A stretch of DNA of 62,000 nucleotides from Chrysomallon squamiferum (taxonomy: Eukaryota; Mollusca; Gastropoda; Neomphalida; Peltospiridae), in the NCBI GenBank assembly GCA_012295275.1, contig CM022670.1, positions 7,856,712 through 7,918,711 of the forward strand. The letters are read 5' to 3'. Below, one piece after another: positions 38,166 through 51,160 of the stretch (its first letter is position 1; each line of letters starts with the position of its first letter). Below the pieces are notes generated by a model, which was not told the DNA's origin, searched no databases, and was given only the letters and a program-made list of their open reading frames with translations. The position numbers and the translations under genes were made by a program.

Positions 38166-39942
38166 CTTAAAGATTTTATAAATTATATTTCCAAATCAAC
38201 CGATAAATTCTAAGTTTCATTTTTTCTAAGGTGAGACCTATAATTTGACTTAAAGAAGAAATTTTAAACTGTCTCCATTGTTTTACAAATTCAAATGCAA
38301 TTTTATATCTCAAGAATCTCTTTTTATGTTAACTTTAATTTTCTTTTTATTTTCTTTTATGAAAAACAAATAAAATGTTCAGTAACAGATACTAGAATGT
38401 TAGTTTTAAACTCGAGTTATGACAAATAATATTTTATTTACAGTAATCAATGATACAGAAATTTGTACAATATTAGTAGTATTAATAGTGTTATGATGCA
38501 TAATAATATTAATAACATTACATTTACATGCAATATGCAAATATAAATAATGTTATGTTATATATTCTGTGATTCATAGTAATATTAATAATATTGTATT
38601 ATATAATAATATTACCAATGTTATTTGCCTAGTAATGTTAATGTTGTGCTATGCAGTCATATTAATAAAATTATATAACTTATAATACATTAGTAATGTT
38701 ATGTTATATAGTAACATTAGTCAGGCTATATTGTAATATTATGTTATAAGGTAATCTTAGTTATGTTATATAATAATAGTAAATGTGTTATGTTACATAG
38801 TAATGTTGTTACAGTATTATAAAATTGTTATATTACTTAGTAAGAGTATTGCTATGTATATAATAGTGGTAATGCTTAATTTCACTGTAATGTTACTATT
38901 GTTATATAATAATAATACACTGATATTTTATTACAGAATGAAGTAATAGTAATAATATTACCTTACAAAGTAATATGAGTCATGTAAAATCATCTTATAT
39001 AGTAATAAAACTAATGTTATATATTGTAAATATTATTACTAATATTATATAATAAAAATAATAATGGTATTATTTTGTAAAGTACGATGAATAATGTATA
39101 TAGTAATAATAATAATAATAATAGATAGATTATTTTTCTCCAGTCATCTCTCTTTCATACACGTACAACACAAGGTATTTTTTCTGTCAAGACTGTTTAA
39201 TAAATCACTGAATACCTACTCAATACTACAGGTGTATTCCATTCCATTAGTCACCACAGGTATCTGTGGAAATTAAATTACATGTTCATGAAATTATGGA
39301 TTGTTACAGAAGCTGATGAAGTTAGAGAAGATAATAAGCAGTACTGGAAAAAAATTGACTAGTGAAGTGAACCTAATGATATCCATGTCTGTATGTGGTA
39401 AACATGTAATCATTATACAACAAAACTCTGATAGCTGAACCATATTGGCTGTACTGATGTATTTCAAATTAGTCATCTTGGATTTGCATTAATGATGTTC
39501 TTTTTCCAGCACATTCCACTTAGCATACGGTGGTGAACCTTCTTCTAATGACTTGACTTCAAATTTTTGATGAATTATTAATAAATATATTGTTTGCTCT
39601 GCATGGTAAATTGTGATGTTCATGTTCAGTTATTATTATTATTTTATTTTTTTATTTTATTTTATTTTTTTTTTTTTTGTATTTCAGATATTAAGAGAAT
39701 ACACATATTCCCATATTTAACTTCAGTAAAGTACATCCTTGTTAACTTGTTAAAATTTCTGGACACTTCCAAGTTATTCTATTACCATATTTGATCATCA
39801 GACAAGATGGTCCCTAGAAATAATTAAAACAATAAGTTGGAAACAAAAGGAAAATTCTGCAGTACATTCACATCATTGTCAAAATTTGCATATTTAGTTT
39901 AACCAGTATAACTATACATGGTTTCGATAATAAAATATCGTC

Positions 39943-41416
39943 CTACAATCTCTTCAAAAGATTTTCCACAGTTCGTGGTATGGTGAGATTAAAAAGCAAG
40001 TAATCCAGACTATATACATGTTTTAGTTCGCTTAAATGGGCAAGAGGTATTTTACTGTACATGTCTTCTAGCAGTGTTTCACTTTCTTGATTTGTATAAT
40101 CACTTCTACTTGGATATTTGACTTTGCTGCGTACACCGAGTATTTCGTGCAGGACTCTCTGGGAATCAGAATCGACGTTTTCCACGTGGCCCACGAAGTC
40201 ATATTTAATAGAACACGGTTCACACAACAGTGACATCGGCCTCCAGTGTCTGTTTAATTTATAGATAGAAGAATCCGCAACATGCTGGACGAATTCCTCA
40301 AATCTCACGTTACGGTCTCTTCTGAATGCTTTTCTACTTGGACGTATTCTGTAGGATTTAATTATGTGTCTCTCCACTGACACTCTTCTTGCAAAATCTT
40401 TGTTACGAACTAATTTATCTTGGTAGGCAGAAACGAGTCTTACAAAAGGATCTCTAACAAAGACAAATTTGTAGTAGTGTTTAAGTCTATATTCTATCTC
40501 GCTTTGAGACAGGGAGCCCAGACGGGACAAAAGCCTGTAGTATTTGGAAAAGACCAATTTCTTGTCAATCCCCATAGGATCGGTGACATTCAGCTTTCCT
40601 GACAAGACGAGCAAAACGCGTCTCCAGTTAGTGACTCCAGCTTTTGGAACTGTGCAAAACACAAACTTGTATCGGTCGTTGTAAAAGAACATGTTTTTCT
40701 TCACTATCTGTTTGACGGTCAGTTTTGTGCACGGTGACTGGCAGTAGTGAGATATATTCTGAAAGTAGTCAGATTTAATAGCCGATTCGCACTGAAATAG
40801 AGAAGAATTAATTATTTATATTTCCTAAAATTTAAAAGTTATGATCACAATTGGTTATCAGGATGACTGGAATTTATCTTTTTGTTTGAATATTCTGAAG
40901 TATAAATTCTTTATATATGAAAATCGTCTCATTAAATTTTTCAGTATGTCACAAAGATATTAATCTTTATATCAGAACAAGAGGACGGTTAAAACATTTG
41001 GAAGTGATTGTTTATCTAAAGGGTTTACCTTCAACAGAAAACTGTTTAGACTATATGTCCGGAAAAAATAAAAGTTCAGATTTGTTTTGATGATTTCGGT
41101 ATAAGTATAAATATGAAATATATGTTTAAACAAAAGATTCACTTCACTTCATACTTCTTTTTTTGTGTCTTCCAGCAGTACCGAGTTACGGACCTCCTTG
41201 TTTCTGGTGTTTTCTATGTGAAGAAGAAGAAGAAAACATAACGTATATTATTATTTGTAGTCTAGGTATATTTGTATCCATTTTATTTCATTTAAACTTC
41301 ATTTCATCAGTAATTTTTATTTCCAGTTTTATTTTTCCTAAACCAAAGAATAGGTTACCATTTATTAGATTATCTAATTTTCTCTGAGTAAAAATATATT
41401 ACTTTTTGTCTCATAC

Positions 41417-41505
<89 letters not shown>

Positions 41506-41665
41506 CCCTGTGATGTACAGACTGTATAAACATAATCTTACCTGTAATGTGTGACTGCAGCACTGTTTTGATGACTGTAAAGTTTGCCCTGTTGTAAGTG
41601 AAAGCTAAGATGATCAGAGACACAACAGTGATTAACACAAACGCCTTGATAGCCAGTTTATTCAT
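39943..41665 (-). CDS. Carbohydrate sulfotransferase, HNK-1ST/CHST8-14-like, copy C
   Basis: Exons 41542-41665, 41155-41213 and 39943-40791 on the minus strand give 343 residues, with lengths identical to copy A. Start, stop, splice sites and frame are intact. The same signal-anchor, VPKAGVTNWRRVL loop and FVRDPFVRLVSAY site are present. Exon 2 and the last ~118 residues are identical in amino acids to copy A; thirteen of the eighteen exon 3 differences fall in the ~48 residues right after VRDPF. A 3' splice site (TATTTTTCAG|CG, near 41,694) shows a 5' UTR intron. Role: PAPS-dependent Golgi sulfation of an unknown glycan acceptor. Confidence 0.92.
41421..41501. repeat. (GA)n microsatellite, 81 bp
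   Basis: (CT)n on the transcript strand of sulfotransferase C, in intron 1, at the same place as the tract in copy A. Confidence 0.97.
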
Positions 41666-42179
41666 CTCCGATTTTTCCGATTGGTCAACGCTGAAAAATA
41701 TTGAATGAATAAATTTAACAACAGTCAGTATTTCGACTAAACTTTTCTTTACTGTAAAGCTAAATAATTCAAAGCCTTGTCAACTATTTTAGTCAAATTT
41801 ACTATCGAAAGATCAACAACGAAATAGAAACAAAATAATAATAATTCAGCAAAAGTGAGTGTAGTGTATATCAACTATATTTGTATTTTGATATTAATAA
41901 ATAGTACTTACTGGGACGACATTAAAGCGATAAAACAGTTATCCATGCTTATAAGTTTGATTTTGTTTGATTTGTTATATGAAAGGTAAAAAAAAAAAAA
42001 CCACCCCCAAAACCCCAACAAATTCATAATAAATTGTTTCTCTCAATGACCCAAAGATCTGTGCCAGCAGCAGCTTTGGCTTTTGTTACAGACACTCAAT
42101 GGGCTGGACTGGTCAATGGGTACAGACTAGACAGATGTGGACTAAGGGTGAGGCAACCTAACAGAAACCTCAAGTTATA

Positions 42180-43930
42180 GGCAGGTAGACCAATAACTTA
42201 GAGATACATTTGTCTGGGTAACTGATCACTACTGCCATCTTGAAAATATGGATATTCCTCTTTTAACTTTTAAAAAAAAAATCAATGTGAACATTTTCAT
42301 GCCCAAATCCATTTATCTGATAATTATTTAATTATCTGTAATCATATCGTAGGATTATGCATGTTCTCGCTTTGTAATATGCTGCACTGCGGATCAGTCT
42401 ATTAATTAAAGAGCTACAGTAACACAGTCTCAGTTTTAAACTCCCACGCATGTTTAATTTTATTATATAACTGTAATACATTCTTTTCTGTACTGTAATC
42501 CTACGGTTTATGAAAATAAAGACAATGTTATTGTCACTGTCATTGTCATGGCCAAAACGTCAAGACCCGAGTCTCTTGTTTGAACATGAAGTGTCAAAGT
42601 CCACTGATGAAATTCTTCAGTGATTATGACGATGAGGATTAACTATTCAAGTAGTCACGCTTATAATTCTGTTAAGTATATTCACCTTCTCAAACAACAG
42701 AATAAACATGTCTTTGTACATTTGTAAACAGTATATGGTAAGACTATGTTTTAGAAGTGTTGAAGTGATTGAACACATATATAAAGCACGGTTTTGAGAA
42801 TTAGCTACAAATTACCCAGTCTTTCGTACCCTGCACATTTCAGATGGTAATCTTCAGTGTTTTTACACCGGCATCCGAATTTTGTGCTTTCTACTTTATT
42901 AAGAACAGATTATCTCACTAACACTGGTTTAAATATAACTGGTTAATTTATCAAATAATTGTACTTTCAATACGACTCCAGTAATGCAAGCTGCTGTCAG
43001 CTGTTTCCAACCGGTGTTCAAACCATGAAACACTGTAACTTTTATTAATGAATATCCGTGAGTGGGTGGATATTTGTTTTATTTGTTTTATTTTATTTAT
43101 TTTTGTTGTGTTTCTATGCGACAGACACGCCCGCTGACCTGTCAGAATGCGTGCCCGTTGTAGATGTGCTTCACAACAGCTTGCTCTGATTAGCACGTTA
43201 ATTTTTTTCAAGGTTTCTTCAAGGCTGTGTTGCTTCTTCCTCCTTGTCTACTTTTTTATTTATTTAATTATATAAATCACGATGCATGCATGTATGTATG
43301 TGTGTATGTAATGCGTGCATCTTTGTATGTATGCATGTATTTAAGAATGTATGTGTGTGTGTGTGTGTGTATATGCATGTGTGTTTGAGTACGTATTTCT
43401 GCATGTGTGTTTGTGTATGTATGCATCGCTTAATATTTTAATAGTAAGAAATGGCAGAACTAGAAATAGTTATAATATATTAGTATTTAAAGTAATAATA
43501 GCTGTAATAACACTAATAATAGTAAAGTAGTATTATCTGAAGTAGTAGAGGTAATAGTAATAGCAGCAGTACTATTACATGTGTATGTAACATAAGGAAT
43601 GGTAAATGTTATTTTAATTCTCAAAAATTAAATGTACTAAAGCTTAGTTTGCTGTAATTTCTGACTAGGAGAAAAACTGCATAAATATAGGATTTTTCTT
43701 AATCAAATGAAATTAGTCGAAGGATTCGAAATCAAACTGAAACATTGATATTTGTGATATTTTAATTATAACGTTTATAACAGCCATGCACATATTGCAA
43801 GAACGGTAACTCTGAATTAATTATGTTTACATTAGCGGCAGTCCCCCCGCAAAAAAAAAAAAAAAAAAAGATTTAGATAAAGGACGCGATTATGCCTTGG
43901 AAAGTAAAGTAAATTGCACGTGCTCCCACT
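42180..43930. other. Arm-specific non-coding insert in arm B'
   Basis: No gene recognised. It holds a (TATG)/(TGTG)n tract at about 43,280-43,430 and scattered AT repeats. It is absent from arm B, which has a different ~1 kb sequence here. Confidence 0.5.
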
Positions 43931-45934
43931 AAAGCAACCGCCTGAAGAAGAAAACCCTAAAGTAGTTAGCTATTTTATCTGATTGTTATTGTCTTTATTA
44001 ATATCTGTTGTCCTGTTACTGGAAGCAAAACGAATGTATTTGTTTAATAACAGATCCTCACGTTTCTGTTGTTTTACATTAGTCACTGGCCTTTTAGTAT
44101 CATTTACTCAGCAGTAACCGTAGACATATTTAGCGCATAATAAAGTGCACTGTCGCACGTGCGCTGTGTATTCAAGCTCTGGAATGCTTCCATAAAGTAA
44201 ATGTTGACGTTTGTGTTTAAACTACGAATAATTTAAGCAGTTAAATGAAGAGATGATTACGTTTTTTCTTTCTTCAGAATGATATTGAAGATTCATGACA
44301 ACAAAGTTAACAAAGGACATTAATTCATTAAGCTAATCTGAGAACTTGAAACGGATTTCTGTAATTGCTAAATGTCGAGTTCTGCTGCTGGAAACCTAGG
44401 TAACCACAAATAACCGCCCCCACGCGTCCAGCCTCTGCAAGCAACACCATACACCGTAACTGTGTTCTGTACGTTATAATCTGTGAAATAATTTAACTTG
44501 TATCAAAACAGATCATTCGAAAACATTATTCTAAAACGAACTTAACAAAGGATATATATTTGTAATGGTTATCCAAACCTTAGTGTTCAACAGCAGCATA
44601 GTTCCACATTTAAAACAGTCTAAAACATTGCTATAAACAGAATATGGGTATTTAATATATATATATATTAAAATAATTATAATATTTCTAATTAAGCTTT
44701 CAGTTTCGGTAAGGTCTATGGAAGACCACCATGTCCACCATGATAAATTATTATTAAAATATTTTAAACTATTTGTTACTTCAGAATATTTCAAGTCTAC
44801 AAAAAGATTTAATATTAAAAATGATATATTAAAAGAAGTGTTGTTGGCAGTTCCAGGTCACAAGAAATGACATAATACAATCCTCCGAAAAAGGTTTCAC
44901 ATATCACAACAAACTCGAAGAACGAACAAATAGATTCTCCTAGCTGAAAACCAAATAAGGTAAAACCGAAAAATGTCGATTATTTGAAAACGGTGGATTA
45001 ATAATAATAAAAAGAAGAAGAAAAAGAAGAAGAAGAAGAAGAATTGGCAAAAGTTAAAATTAAAAATGTTCTGGAAACGAAGCATCCTCTGTTATTTTTT
45101 ACACCAGAAAAAAATTAAAATAAAATGTATTCTTCTGTAGCCTGCCATCATAATTGTTACAGTGTCAAAATTGCTACACCTTATTGTAGCAATTTTAAAT
45201 AATATTATAAATTCATAAAATACGTTAATAATAAGTACTGTACAGGAAACCAAAGCTGAACACTAATTTACATATTTTATCGAAACACATACAAAATGTT
45301 AACAAACTGTCAAAATACCAGAAGTTTATTATACTGTAATCGGAAATTCTTACCAAGTTAAATTATCCAAATCTTATGTTATGGCGATCCGAATATTAAT
45401 AATATTCAAGAACATAATAATTCCACGTTTAAAACTGTCTAAAACTTTGCTATAAACAGAACTGGAGTAATTAATAACTGTTCTACTTTCATCCTTTTCA
45501 TCTATCCAGTCTAGTTCAGATTAAATAACGTTAAGAAATATTAATGAAATAAATAAATAAATAATAATAAAAAACCTTTTATGGCCTTTTCTTCCACTGC
45601 TTTCCAGTCCTTGTTAATAAATTTAGTTAAAAGAATAAATGAGGTTTGTGCTCATTTTAAAATATTGACATTTGGGAGGAGCTAATTTCTCGTTATACAT
45701 TTGGCCAACCCCGAGTTCTCTCTTCAAGCGAACCAATAATACTGTTAATAAAAGGATTTATTTTTTAAATTTTTTTAATGTTTTTTTTAATAATTAAGGT
45801 TATTTCCCGCCAGGGCCAAGATGAACAATGGATGGTTATGATAATTAAACTGATAACCTATACAGCGGCCGGCGACCCTCATATGGTGCGAGCAGGTGTG
45901 TAATTTATTAATAAAACTTTATGAACAACAAATA

Positions 45935-46840
45935 ATCTATGAATGATGTTTATTGAATATACACATGCTGAAGATAACAAGGATATGACAATTAGTCTTA
46001 CATTTTATCTTCTCTCTTATGTGTTTTTTTTTTTTTTGTTGTTGTTGTCATTAATACACTTATAGACTGGCGATTGGATGGATAAAACCAGATGCAAAAT
46101 ATTCCTGTGAAATTGTCGAGTATGATGAGCAAAATTGTGAAAATGCCCTTAGGCCCAACAACAGTATACATAATTGATCTGAACACAGATTTATTTACAT
46201 TAAATTGCCAAGAGTAACTGTACTTAAATCGTTAATGCTCATTTCTAGATAGATTTTTCTTTTATTATTGTCATTATTATTATTTTTCTTTTTATAGTTT
46301 TTCTGGCTCTTTATTTATTTTATTTTTTATTATTTATTTGTTTATTAATTTATTTATTTATTCTTTTTCATTGTGTTTTAAGTTGGGGAGGTGGGGTTTT
46401 ATTTAATGTGGGTTTTTTTTTTCTGGTTTCTTTCTTTTTCTTCTTTTTTTCACTTTAATTATATATTTTACATAGATAATTTTTGTTAACATACTTATAT
46501 TTAAGTATAACTCCTAATATCTATTAAATTTATTTTATACTGAATTATAAATAAGCTATAAATACAATATACGTAATAATCTAAATGCATTGTTAATTTC
46601 GTTACCGGAAAATGTAAATCACACTTTTACACCAGAGTCGAGCGACTGGAGTATGAGAACATTTCTTTCATTAGCATTTGGAACGTTTATTAATTTTGTC
46701 CACACATAGAAAAGGTAACAGCTGTGAGTGACTGGACAGTGTGTTAGGATAAAACAAAACGAAACACAAAACATAGTACAACCAATAATAAATTTTACTC
46801 AAAGAAAAAAAAAAATAGATGGATAGTTCGTTAGTTATGT

Positions 46841-46918
<78 letters not shown>

Positions 46919-47840
46919 GTCTTAAAAGTAATATAAACTGAACTATTTTAATTAAGTGATTGGCACTTAACACAACAAAAATGTACAAAATGACATACTA
47001 TTTATTTTATACCTAATTAGACATCACTGCACGACATTAACGAAAAGACATCTACGCATGGAGTAGATGACACCAATTCATAAAATGAAGTCATTTTTTT
47101 TTTTTTTTAAAGAAAATATACAATAATAATTTATTTATGACAAAGATACAGTAAATAATAGAATGTAAATTCGTTATCATACATGCATAACGTGACCAAT
47201 GTTTGGTGAAGCATGACTGTAACATGATTTTTTTGCTAAATTACACTGAATTTTATTCTAATTGTCACACGTACGCTTTCATGTATTAACTATTTTCATA
47301 ACAATGTCAGATTTTTGTTAAAATTAATGATAACGTGAACAATTTGTGAACAATGAGAACATTCCTTGTGACAGGCTTTTAATATATTGATTACTTTACA
47401 AGCACTCAAAACGAGAAATGTGTTAAAATTATTATTCAGTTACTTTTCAATGGATTTGAAATATTGTTGAACCAGATCCTTCACTCATCATGTCACATAA
47501 TTATACATTTCAAACTTCATGTACAGTATTCATCTAACATAATACAATGTTGATTTTTCAGCTAAAAATATAATCATGATTTTTACAAAACATTACTTCT
47601 TATTTATATCCATAAACATTTGTGAATGTATGACTAAGCCATGTATCAATAATAACGAAAAGAACAAAAACACAAGTTTTTATTAAAATCTATAAATGAT
47701 TCTAATAAAAGTGAATAAAAAAAAAAAATTGTGTAAGTGAAGATTATCTTTGTTGAAAATATAATTAAAAAAAAATGTATATAAAAAAATTATAAATTAA
47801 AGTTTAAAAAAAAAAAAAAAAAAATGTTATTAATGAGCAA
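45935..47840. other. Intergenic stretch between arm B' and GCNA
   Basis: AT-rich, with T-rich sequence around 46,260-46,460, (CT)n at 46,842-46,914 and A/T runs near 47,095 and 47,805. No gene recognised; the open frame over the (CT)n tract is an artefact. Confidence 0.65.
46842..46914. repeat. (CT)n microsatellite, 73 bp
   Basis: Uninterrupted CT dinucleotides in intergenic sequence. Confidence 0.97.
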
Positions 47841-47847
47841 CATCAGG

Positions 47848-47853
47848 TTTATT
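47848..47853 (-). terminator. Candidate polyadenylation signal of GCNA
   Basis: AATAAA on the minus strand about 80 bases past the GCNA stop codon at 47,934, followed by T-rich sequence in the transcript sense. No cleavage-site evidence. Confidence 0.4.
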
Positions 47854-47933
47854 TCTGCCATTAAAAAGCCTTTTAATTCCAAAAGTTCTTAAATAGATAC
47901 AAAAAGAAATGAAATATAAAACGATTTTAAAAC

Positions 47934-50900
47934 TCAGCATCCATTACTGATTCTGTTTTTCTCAGCAAACTCTTGACTCAGAGTCTTCATGACATCTTTG
48001 TGACTCAGTTCTTTACAATTTCTTCTTATTTCCCCGTAATTTTCTTTGACAAACAGAGCAAACCTGTTTGGTGTCCGAGGGGTTCTGGGCGTGCCTGAAG
48101 GGGTGGTGCTGTTCTGAGAGGTCAGTCTCACCTGAAACCTGCCACGACAGTGACCACACACTTTGCGGTCAGTGTCCAGTGATTTGGAATGTCGACCAAT
48201 ACTGAAATAAGAAAATGTAAAAATAATCATTTTTATTTCTGTCCATTTATTTTATTTTTATTATGTTATTTAATTCTTCAATTCAAAACATGCATACTGA
48301 GATATTATTAATGTATTAGCAAGTTATTGTTTAATACTGTTCATATTTCAAACTTAAATAAATCTTACATTTTTTTTAACTAGTTAATTGTATAATAAAA
48401 ACTATTTATCTGCATGTGTAATTTTATATTTTATAACATTATCTAAAATCAATATCTCCTTCAGTGAAGAAATTTAATATATATTTATGTCACTATAAAT
48501 AACATTTAAAAAATATTTTACTTCAAGATGTTTATCATTATCAAAAGAGATTAAGACTCCTTATCCATAAAAAAAAAAAAAAAAAAAAAATACAATCTAC
48601 CATATCCTCAGTCTTTCAGGAATTATATTGACCATTTCTACATACAAAATGACATAGCACAAAAACTGGTAATTAAAATAAATAAATAAATAAATAAATC
48701 TTTTGCTCTTTTTGCCTATTTACTCAGTCTTTGCTGACTTGATATCATCACTACCCAGACATATTTGAATGACTAAAACTTTGTAATTTCAGTTATAATT
48801 TGTTGTTAGCAAAAATTGGCCTACAGAAAATTAAACCACTATGCTATAAATACAAAGAAATGTGTTTACATTATTTCTGTGACCAACATCATACTTCAAC
48901 ACATTTTACTGTATTAAAGCCTAAATGTAAAGACTGACTTCCAGAAAACAAACCTGTAACCACACTGAGTACACTCATAAGTGTATTTTGTGTTGATACT
49001 GTAGCTATGGCAACGAGCTATCATTGGAATTTCTCTGTGACTTCTATTTGCTTTCCTTGCCCTGAAAAGATCAAATTAAATTTTACAAATAAATTTTAAA
49101 ATATTAATTGTTTACATTTTATTTTAAATTTAATGTACCCTTGCCATAATTCTTGGGCTTCCTTCATGGATTAGAAATAAAATATTTTATTTAGATGCAC
49201 CTTCCCAATGGCAGAAAGATAGGTAGTACTACCTCTGATAAAATAAAAAATGTGGAACACTGGGTGGAAAGTGAAACAATTCAGTTAGTGCAATAAACTA
49301 TTGTATATATCTAAGTAAATATTCCAGTTACTTATTTGCATCCTCCATAACATCAAAAATAATATTAATAATCATAATTATAACAGTAAACAAATAAATA
49401 AATAAAAGTTAAGTAAGTAAATTAATATATAAATAAATAAATAATAAAGTAAGTAAATAAATTAATAAATAAATGAATATAAATAAACACATAAGTAAAT
49501 TAGCAAATAAGTAAATAAATAACTTAAAATTAAAATGTTTTCTGACCAGTATTTCCAGAAAGGCCCATGTCCATCTCTTTTCTTGTTGAGTATCCACACT
49601 GCAGCATGACACAGTTCATGTATCAGAGTGTCTCGAACACGCTCTGCAGAGTAAAATCACATTCCAAATATTTGTAATTAAATGACTAAATGATTGCTTA
49701 AAGACAAAACAGTAATCAGCTAGTGGGTGTCATTCTATGGTCATAATAATGAAGATAAAAATAAAATAAACTGGTATAAAAAGCTGATTTGTAATATTTT
49801 AAATCTGTCTGCAACGTAACTAGGTATAAAACACAAAATGTTTGAAATTTATTATAGAAATTAATCTGTTTTAGAACATTTAAGAAGAATTTGTGAATGA
49901 AATCAGTGAGACCTTAAAACCAAAATAAAACTTTCAAAAACCTTTATAAACATCCTCCAAGTTACATAATACAAAAAAATGTATATAATTAAAAAAATGA
50001 ATATTTTCTTTATTTGTAATATATATATAAAAGCAGTTTGTTTATAAGAATAGTATCTGTATGAAATTCTGATAAGTTCAATAGTTAATACAAAGAGAGG
50101 CTGTTTTTGTTACCTGCAGTGTCACAAACTTTAGTTGACAATTCAATCTTAGCAGAGTAATCTTTCTTGTAAACACAGAAGCCAGCTGTTCGTAACAATC
50201 TCTTGTTCCACTCAATCTCAAATGTTTCCGGAAGCTGTAAAATAAACATTTTATAAAATAAAATAAAATAAAATAAATAAATAAATAAGAAAATTAATAA
50301 TAAAGTGAGACTGGAGTGGCAAATTTTCACCATTGTTTTGAAAGTCACATGACAGAAAAGTAACTTTATATTTTCTTTACAAGGTTAATAACTGTTTGTA
50401 GTTTTGATGAATTGTAATGCAAAATATTAAAAACTGGAAATGAATGTTAAAAAAACAATAATCAAAGATTATGTTTATATTTAATTATCTTCCTAAAAGT
50501 GAGAAAAAGATTTTAAAATATATAATGTAATAAATATATAATTTTTATACAAACTTTATTATCAAAAACTGTATTGTTGTATAAATGAAACAATCTTCTG
50601 ACCAATTCATCTTTGTACTTCTTGAAGCTTTTCACATATCTAAACAAATAAAAAAAATCGTTTTAAGATATACATTATTTTTAAAATGTACAAAATCAAA
50701 TTCAAAACAATATACAGAAACTGTTCTGCTTCTGTGCTGACTTTTCAAGATTAAAAAATTAAAATATTTCAGACATTATTACAATTATTATAAAAGGAAA
50801 GTAACTTTGACAGATTTTTGTTTGAATTTTACATTGATTATGTATCATCTGATCAAAAATCTCACCTAGTTGATTCAGGATGTCTTTTGTTTTCATCAAT

Positions 50901-51129
50901 GGAGTCGGTTGTCAAAGACTTCAAAAAACTATAAGTTTCTGTTTTACAATGTTTGACATCTGTATCTGTTAAATAAGTTAAAAAAATATATATTAAAAAT
51001 AAAAAAATTTTACTCTTTGTTCCAGTCTTTTAACATCAGCACATAAGAAACATTCCTAAAGATTTTAAATTATGCATAATCTAAAACACAAAATATACAC
51101 TGCAGATATTGGCTTTAAAATATTTTAAT

Positions 51130-51160
<31 letters not shown>

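Larger units (their letters stand above)
38255..45935 (-). repeat. Inverted duplication arm B' (partner B at about 18,212-25,455)
   Basis: Reverse-complement match to arm B, including sulfotransferase C, the AT minisatellite (38,440-39,125) and the block at 43,935-45,935. About 1.75 kb (42,180-43,930) has no counterpart in B. Confidence 0.85.
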
